Origin: Taibaiella sp965229095
GTDB taxonomy: Bacteria > Bacteroidota > Bacteroidia > Chitinophagales > Chitinophagaceae
Direction: 5' to 3'
NCBI GenBank assembly: GCA_965229095.1
Contig: OZ245855.1
Coordinates: 4,898,001 to 4,962,000, forward strand
DNA: 64,000 bases
The notes under the pieces are model-generated. The model saw only the letters and a program-made list of their open reading frames with translations. It had not been told where the DNA came from and searched no databases. Positions 59,387 through 64,000 of this stretch are shown piece by piece. The translations under genes were made by a program, and so were the position numbers. Within the stretch, counting starts at the first letter, position 1; each line of letters opens with the position of its first letter.

Positions 59387-59425
59387 ATGGATACAAAGGA
59401 GCATTTTCCATATTGCTGTTGCCTT

Positions 59426-59848
59426 TTAAGAAGGCATATGGCGCAGCAGCTTTTTGCTGTGACGCCGCTCCTTTACTTTTTGAATAATCTTTTTGCCTGC
59501 AAATAAAGCCAGGTTGAAGGCCTGCCATTTTAGAAAGGAAATGCCCAGCTTTTTGGCTACACTTTTCACGGCAGGTCGGGCTGCAAATCCTGCAACGGCA
59601 TTTTTTACTGTTGAGGTGTTACCCGTTTTCTTATCACGTGTTGCCGTAAACTGTTGCAGGGTTTTACGGGTTTTAGACGTCGCTTTACGGGATAGTAATT
59701 TACCGATGAGCGTTATTGCAAGCTGCTGGGGGTCGAACATGTCCAGCACATCGTTTTCTATTCGTCTTGTTTTGTATTTGATCCGTTCCTGTTCCAGGTC
59801 CAATTCGGCAAGACTGCTTACCTGTTTGCGCGTATATTTTTTTGCCAT
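59426..59848 (-). CDS. Hypothetical basic protein of the YtxH/holin cluster
   Basis: 140 residues, strongly basic (TRRIENDVLD..., LLSRKATSKTRKTLQ, KVKERRHSKKLLRHM), with a weakly amphipathic middle (PAVKSVAKKLGISFLKWQAFNLALFAGKK, partial quote in two pieces: PAVKSVAKKL and GISFLKWQAFNLALFAG). I recognise no family. It lies 46 nt behind the holin-like gene in the same direction, so it is probably the last gene of a three-gene operon. A role at the membrane, next to its neighbours, is inference. Confidence 0.7.
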   Translation of the reverse strand: MAKKYTRKQVSSLAELDLEQERIKYKTRRIENDVLDMFDPQQLAITLIGKLLSRKATSKTRKTLQQFTATRDKKTGNTSTVKNAVAGFAARPAVKSVAKKLGISFLKWQAFNLALFAGKKIIQKVKERRHSKKLLRHMPS

Positions 59849-59894
59849 AGTCGTTCATTTTTGCATGCAGGAATATCCGCAAAGGAGTTGCTCC

Positions 59895-60263
59895 TTATGC
59901 TTCATGCTCTTGATCTGCTGTCTTGTCTTCCTTTTGCCGGGTCAGGAGCCAAGCCATTTTGCCGGCAAAAAAACGGATGATCTTCTTGCTGGAAAGAAAT
60001 ACAAAAACAGAGCAAACAAGGATGATTAATGCCGTGCAGAAATATCCCAGCACCTCACTGTGGAAGAGATGATTGAGTAAGGCGGCCAAAGCAAGGAAAA
60101 CAAAAAATATGATCAGGAAGACAAGGAAAATGGCGATGATCATAAAGGCAAAATAACCCATTACATTCACCAGACGCTCGATAACCTCCAAACGGATAAG
60201 CTCGAACCTCAACTGTATGTATTGGGTTATTTTTTCCTTAAGCGAACTGATAGGATTTTTCAA
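59895..60263 (-). CDS. Phage-holin-like (holin superfamily 3.6) membrane protein
   Basis: 122 residues. An amphipathic N-terminus (LKEKITQYIQLRFELIRLEVIE, shown here as its first half KEKITQYIQLRFEL) precedes two long hydrophobic helices, FAFMIIAIFLVFLIIFFVFL and YFCTALIILVCSVFVFL, then a basic/acidic tail. This is the pattern of the Phage_holin_3_6 family, which despite the name is a common chromosomal protein often next to YtxH genes and linked to envelope stress. It lies 23 nt behind the YtxH gene. There are no phage genes nearby, so lysis is unlikely. Confidence 0.8.
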   Translation of the reverse strand: MKNPISSLKEKITQYIQLRFELIRLEVIERLVNVMGYFAFMIIAIFLVFLIIFFVFLALAALLNHLFHSEVLGYFCTALIILVCSVFVFLSSKKIIRFFAGKMAWLLTRQKEDKTADQEHEA

Positions 60264-60286
60264 ATGCTCTATAATTTAAGGGTATC

Positions 60287-60484
60287 TTAAGCGCTGAAAA
60301 TTTCGTCTTCAATATCAGATGCTTTCTTGCCCAACTTGGCTTTTAGCCTGTCGATGCTGTTTTTCAAACGGTCTACCTGCTCCTGGCGTTTGTCTTTATC
60401 GGTACCCAGCACATAACCCACTGCAGCGCCTACTGCTGCTCCGATTAATAATGTGGCTACTGTTTTTCCTGCATTGTTTGCCAT
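60287..60484 (-). CDS. YtxH-like small membrane protein
   Basis: 65 residues. An N-terminal glycine-zipper transmembrane segment, TVATLLIGAAVGAAVGYVLG, is followed by TDKDKRQEQVDRLKNSIDRL and a short acidic end, the YtxH/gas-vesicle-like layout. YtxH-type proteins are typically induced by general stress; the molecular role is unclear. It is the first gene of the cluster YtxH, holin-like, basic protein. The 282 bp between it and the AI-2E transporter gene are AT-rich and hold no gene I can support. Confidence 0.85.
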   Translation of the reverse strand: MANNAGKTVATLLIGAAVGAAVGYVLGTDKDKRQEQVDRLKNSIDRLKAKLGKKASDIEDEIFSA

Positions 60485-60766
60485 AACTGACTGATTTTAA
60501 TTGTGAATTATTTAAATGAATGTACAGACAAAACTACAATCTTCCCTATAAGATTGTTCGGAAAAGCTTGTCTTTTAATAAAACCTTATCATTTATAAGT
60601 TGCTTATAATTGGTTTATTGGCAAGTGCTTACAAAAGTTCTTTCCCCGTAAAGATAAGAATATTTCCCTCAATACGGTATTCTTCTTTAACTTAGGACCA
60701 ATGCCTGCCTGCAACTTTTGGGCCTCAAAAAAGTTATAGCTTTTATAACCTGTTACGCGACTGCTT

Positions 60767-61891
60767 ATGGATATTTTAAGAACGAATGGATTAAAGCAAA
60801 TTATTTTACTCCTGCTGATTGCCTTTATAGGCATCGTGCTCATATGGCAACTGCAATATTTTATTCCCGGGTTTCTCGGGGCCATTACCTTATATATCCT
60901 GTTGCGGCAGTATTATTTCAACCTAACCATCAGGAGGCGCTGGAAAAAATGGGTAGCGGCCATTACCCTTATTCTTACCTGCGTCATCGTTTTTGTACTA
61001 CCTATCTGGCTGCTGGTGGAGCTGTTGATGCCGCAACTGACCTATGCTTTCCAGCATTCGGGCGAATTGGTAACGCAGGGCAATCACTTTATGGAACTGG
61101 TGAAGGAATACCTGCCGCGGCTTAGGATCGATGAACAGCAGATACAGCAGGGCATACAAAAGGCAGTGATGGTGATCCCCACCTTCCTTTCTGCAACCCT
61201 TAATGCCACTACCAGTGTTATGATCAATGTGCTTACCGCTCTTTTTATATTGTATTTTATGTTGCTTAGCGGTCGTGATATGGAAAAAAAACTGGTGCGG
61301 CTATTGCCCCTGAAAGATGCCAATATCAATTCTCTTTGGTCCGAAACCCGCAATATGGTGATCTCGAATGCCATCGGGATACCCTTGCTCATGCTTTGCC
61401 AATGTATTATTGCGGTGATCGGTTACTGGATCTTCGGGGTAAAGCAACCCCTGATCTGGGGCATCCTTACCGGTGTGGCTTCCATAGTGCCTATGGTGGG
61501 CACTATGATTGTATGGGTGCCGATCTGTATTATCGTGATCGCGAGTGGGAAGGTGGGTATGGGGATCGGGTTGGCGCTCTATTGTGCCATCGTGGTGTCC
61601 AATATAGATAACGTGCTCCGCTTTACCCTGCTGAAAAGGATAGGCGATGTACATCCACTTATTACGGTATTCGGGGTTATCGTGGGCCTGCAATTGTTCG
61701 GGATCATGGGGCTTATCTTCGGGCCTTTGCTGCTGGCTTATTTTATCCTGCTGATCAAAGTGTACCGCCTGGAGTTCTCTTCCCGGCCCGATGATAGCGA
61801 TGAGGGTGGCGTTACGGTCATACAGCAGGAAATCGTGCAGACCGGTACGGTAAACGAGGTACGGATCAATAACGATACCCAAAATGAGTAG
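60767..61891 (+). CDS. AI-2E family transporter
   Basis: Polytopic inner-membrane protein of the AI-2E exporter (formerly PerM/YdiK) family, 374 residues. It has the usual layout: two or three N-terminal helices (IILLLLIAFIGIVLIWQLQ), a soluble stretch about 85-140, then five helices, with SNAIGIPLLMLCQCIIAVIG, VASIVPMVGTMIVW and FGIMGLIFGPLLLAYF as the best conserved parts. Members export small molecules or couple ion flow; autoinducer-2 transport should not be assumed. A terminator follows, so mutL downstream is a separate unit. The C-terminal tail of about 30 residues is acidic. Confidence 0.9.
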   Translation: MDILRTNGLKQIILLLLIAFIGIVLIWQLQYFIPGFLGAITLYILLRQYYFNLTIRRRWKKWVAAITLILTCVIVFVLPIWLLVELLMPQLTYAFQHSGELVTQGNHFMELVKEYLPRLRIDEQQIQQGIQKAVMVIPTFLSATLNATTSVMINVLTALFILYFMLLSGRDMEKKLVRLLPLKDANINSLWSETRNMVISNAIGIPLLMLCQCIIAVIGYWIFGVKQPLIWGILTGVASIVPMVGTMIVWVPICIIVIASGKVGMGIGLALYCAIVVSNIDNVLRFTLLKRIGDVHPLITVFGVIVGLQLFGIMGLIFGPLLLAYFILLIKVYRLEFSSRPDDSDEGGVTVIQQEIVQTGTVNEVRINNDTQNE

Positions 61892-61914
61892 GAGGTTCCG
61901 TAACTTCGCTTCCG

Positions 61915-61944
61915 CGGGGAAACGGCCTGTTTCCCCGATTTTTT
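61915..61944 (+). terminator. Intrinsic terminator of the AI-2E transporter gene
   Basis: 8-bp stem CGGGGAAA (61915-61922) with TTTCCCCG (61930-61937), 7-nt loop, then A and six T. It ends 20 nt before the mutL start. Confidence 0.8.
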
Positions 61945-61964
61945 CTATTATAAAATTACCATAA

Positions 61965-63806
61965 GTGCCCGATATTATTCAATTATTGCCCGATCATCTT
62001 GCCAACCAGATTGCTGCCGGTGAGGTGATCCAGCGTCCGGCCTCTGCCGTAAAAGAACTGCTGGAAAATGCCATAGATGCGGATGCTACCGAAATTCAAC
62101 TGATCATTAAGGATGCCGGGAAAGAGCTGATCCAGGTCGTGGACAACGGCAAGGGCATGAGCCCCATGGATGCCCGCATGAGCTTTGAACGGCATGCTAC
62201 ATCCAAGATCAGGCATATCGACGACCTGTTCTCGATCAAAACCATGGGCTTCAGGGGTGAGGCGCTGGCTTCGATCGCGGCCGTGGCCCAGGTAGATATG
62301 AAGACCAGGCAGCACCACGAGGAGCTGGGCACGCATCTGGCCATCGAGGCTTCCGTAATCCTGAAACAAGAGCCTGTGGCCAGTAATCCCGGCACCAGCT
62401 TCTCTATCAGGAACCTTTTTTATAATGTACCTGCCCGCCGGAAATTCCTGAAGTCCAATACTTCGGAATACAAACATATTATAGATGAATTTACCCGGGT
62501 AGCAATGGCTTATCCCCAGATCGCTTTCCGCCTGTTCCACAACAATACCGAACAGTTTCACCTGTCGGCAGGCAATTTGAAGACCCGTATTGTAGAATTG
62601 CTGGGCAATAAAGTAGAAAAGACCCTGGTGCCTGTAGAAGAAGATACGGAGCTGCTGCGCATACATGGTTTTATTGGTAAGCCCGAATCGGCTACCCGTA
62701 CCCGGGGCAACCAGTTTTTCTTTATCAACCAGCGCTTCATCCGCAACGCCTATCTGCATCATGCGGTGGCCACGGCTTTTGAAGGCCTTATCGATAAAGA
62801 GGCTTTCCCTTTTTATGTATTGTTCCTGGAGCTGGACCCCCAAAGGGTGGATGTGAACGTGCATCCCACCAAGCAGGAAGTAAAATTCGACGACGACCGC
62901 CTATTGTATGCCTACCTGCAATCTACGGTAAAGCATGCCCTGGCCAAATTTAATATTGCTCCTTCTCTTGATTTTACTTTAAATACCGAAATACAGAACC
63001 TGGAAGCCTTGCGGCTACCCCAGAGCCGGGAACAAAAGGAGACAACGCAGAAAGGATACCTGTACCAGTCCTTCAGCGAAGGCGGTAAAGCCCATTTCCT
63101 GGAAAAGAGCAACGACCGCCAGCAATGGAAAGAGCAGCGGGAACATTTATTCCCCACATTGCCTTCTTTACCTGTTTTCCGGGAAAATGTCCCTGATCTT
63201 CAGGCCGGGGCAGGGGAAGCGCAGGCTGAGTTGTCATTTGAAGAGGGCAGCAATCACCAGCAGCCGGTATTGCAATGGCGCGATTACCTGATCAGCACCA
63301 TGAAATCCGGATTGCTGATCATGCATCAGAAAAGGGCCCTGGAACGGATTCAATATGAACGGCTATTGGAAAGGATCAACCACGAACATACGGTCACCCA
63401 GCAATTGTTATTTCCCGCTACTTTGCAACTGAGCCCTTCGGATGCCGCCTTGCTGGAAGACCTGTTGCCTTTCCTCAGAAAATTAGGTTATGACATTTCG
63501 CCCTTTGGGAGTCATACCTATGCCGTGCAGGGGGCGCCCCCCGATGTGCCGGCTGGAAGGGAACAGGCGCTCCTGGAAGAAATACTGGAGCAGATGAAGC
63601 ATGAATCGGCCGCATTGAAGGATCAGCAACAGGAAAAGCTGCTGCGCACGGTGAGCAAGCGGATGGCCCAGCCATCTTTGCTGTCGGCGCAGGCGGCACA
63701 AGCGCTTATCGATGAGCTATTCGCTTGTGCGCAGCCGCAATACGCCCCCGACGGAGCTAAGGTTTTTACCGTATTACCAGGGAAAAGCCTGGAAAATTTG
63801 TTGTGA
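61965..63806 (+). CDS. mutL: DNA mismatch repair protein MutL
   Basis: 613 residues, GTG start at 61965 giving the canonical N-terminus PDIIQLLPDHLANQIAAGEV. The GHKL ATPase is intact: Glu and Asn in VKELLENAIDADATEIQ, DNGKGM, RHATSKI, GFRGEALASIAAV, and the transducer region INQRFIRNAYLHHA. A variable linker about 340-430 leads to the C-terminal dimerisation domain. There the endonuclease motif DQHAxxExxxxE is replaced by HQKRALERIQYE (residues 454-465), and counterparts of the ACHAAIK and CPHGRP motifs are also not recognisable. This MutL therefore probably links MutS to other factors without nicking DNA itself. Confidence 0.95.
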   Translation: MPDIIQLLPDHLANQIAAGEVIQRPASAVKELLENAIDADATEIQLIIKDAGKELIQVVDNGKGMSPMDARMSFERHATSKIRHIDDLFSIKTMGFRGEALASIAAVAQVDMKTRQHHEELGTHLAIEASVILKQEPVASNPGTSFSIRNLFYNVPARRKFLKSNTSEYKHIIDEFTRVAMAYPQIAFRLFHNNTEQFHLSAGNLKTRIVELLGNKVEKTLVPVEEDTELLRIHGFIGKPESATRTRGNQFFFINQRFIRNAYLHHAVATAFEGLIDKEAFPFYVLFLELDPQRVDVNVHPTKQEVKFDDDRLLYAYLQSTVKHALAKFNIAPSLDFTLNTEIQNLEALRLPQSREQKETTQKGYLYQSFSEGGKAHFLEKSNDRQQWKEQREHLFPTLPSLPVFRENVPDLQAGAGEAQAELSFEEGSNHQQPVLQWRDYLISTMKSGLLIMHQKRALERIQYERLLERINHEHTVTQQLLFPATLQLSPSDAALLEDLLPFLRKLGYDISPFGSHTYAVQGAPPDVPAGREQALLEEILEQMKHESAALKDQQQEKLLRTVSKRMAQPSLLSAQAAQALIDELFACAQPQYAPDGAKVFTVLPGKSLENLL

Positions 63807-63894
63807 AAAGCAGGTTTTTTCAATTTTGGTAAATAAGTGAATAAACTTACATTTGGGGCATAAATTAACTTACTGGTAAATTTTCAGGTAGGCA

Positions 63895-63925
63895 TTTGTT
63901 TTTTTTACTCAAAAACATAAATTTG
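63895..63925 (+). promoter_or_regulatory. Bacteroidota-type promoter at the right edge
   Basis: TTTG at 63895-63898, 19-bp spacer, TAAATTTG at 63918-63925: an exact consensus match. It would give a leader of about 53 nt before the ATG at 63984. Confidence 0.75.
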
Positions 63926-63983
63926 CCGCGACTATTTTAAGTATCAATTTTTTAAACAATTAATTTCGTAAAAAAACAGAATT

Positions 63984-64000
63984 ATGGCAGACGTAAAAAC
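63984..64000 (+). CDS. Start of an unidentified gene (cut by right edge)
   Basis: ATG followed by codons for ADVK, then the window ends. It is supported only by the strong promoter upstream and the position after mutL. Nothing can be said about its function. Confidence 0.5.

Noticed and set aside
59895..60263. Prophage lysis module
   Set aside because: Only a holin-superfamily protein is present, paired with YtxH; there is no endolysin, capsid, integrase or att site.

Overview
The window looks like a chromosomal segment of a Bacteroidota bacterium, most likely Chitinophagaceae or a close relative. The evidence is two secreted proteases with C-terminal type IX secretion (T9SS) sorting domains, a GLPGLI protein behind a TonB-receptor-like barrel, a lipoprotein TamA homologue (TamL) together with TamB, a fused acyl-CoA mutase IcmF, DUF4292, and several promoters of the Bacteroidota form TTTG-N19-21-TAnnTTTG. 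Shine-Dalgarno sequences are generally not evident. I see no rRNA, tRNA or CRISPR array. The left edge cuts lon, and the right edge cuts a gene that has only just begun.

Layout. 0-5 kb: lon, a YbjJ-like MFS transporter, then an Rrf2 repressor with an NAD(P)-binding protein and a nitroreductase. Three copies of one palindromic operator mark the Rrf2 locus. 5-13 kb: a two-component system followed by a complete RND efflux set (TolC, pump, adaptor). 13-19 kb: redox enzymes (old yellow enzyme, SDR, DODA dioxygenase, FMN reductase), a Wzi/RemB-like barrel, and a RAYT transposase between two 32-bp REP-like palindromes. 19-23 kb: an overlapping nucleotidyltransferase-TPR-DUF4292 operon. 23-30 kb: an M4 metalloprotease, a probable orphan RiPP precursor peptide, an rRNA methyltransferase, TamL and a small membrane protein. 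30-32 kb: a TIR-domain gene on an AT-rich patch next to dispersed repeats. 32-35 kb: an AraC regulator divergent from an AldB-type aldehyde dehydrogenase and DUF779. 35-44 kb: TamB, a TonB-like barrel and GLPGLI. 44-49 kb: a TetA-like MFS exporter, a repeat-filled intergenic region and IcmF. 49-64 kb: a hydroxyacid dehydrogenase, small enzymes, a giant S8 subtilase, a YtxH/holin stress cluster, an AI-2E transporter and MutL.

Most of the window is housekeeping or envelope biology. The parts least explained by standard annotation are these: (i) a 72-residue GG-leader peptide with five core cysteines and its own promoter but no modification enzymes nearby; (ii) the RAYT/REP unit, whose stop codon lies inside the palindrome; (iii) the lone TIR protein with an unrecognised C-terminal half; (iv) a canonical EF-hand loop inside the RND pump; (v) a terminator-like hairpin inside the 5' end of the TPR lipoprotein gene; (vi) a MutL lacking all three endonuclease motifs; and (vii) well-formed operator sites for the Rrf2 and AraC regulators.
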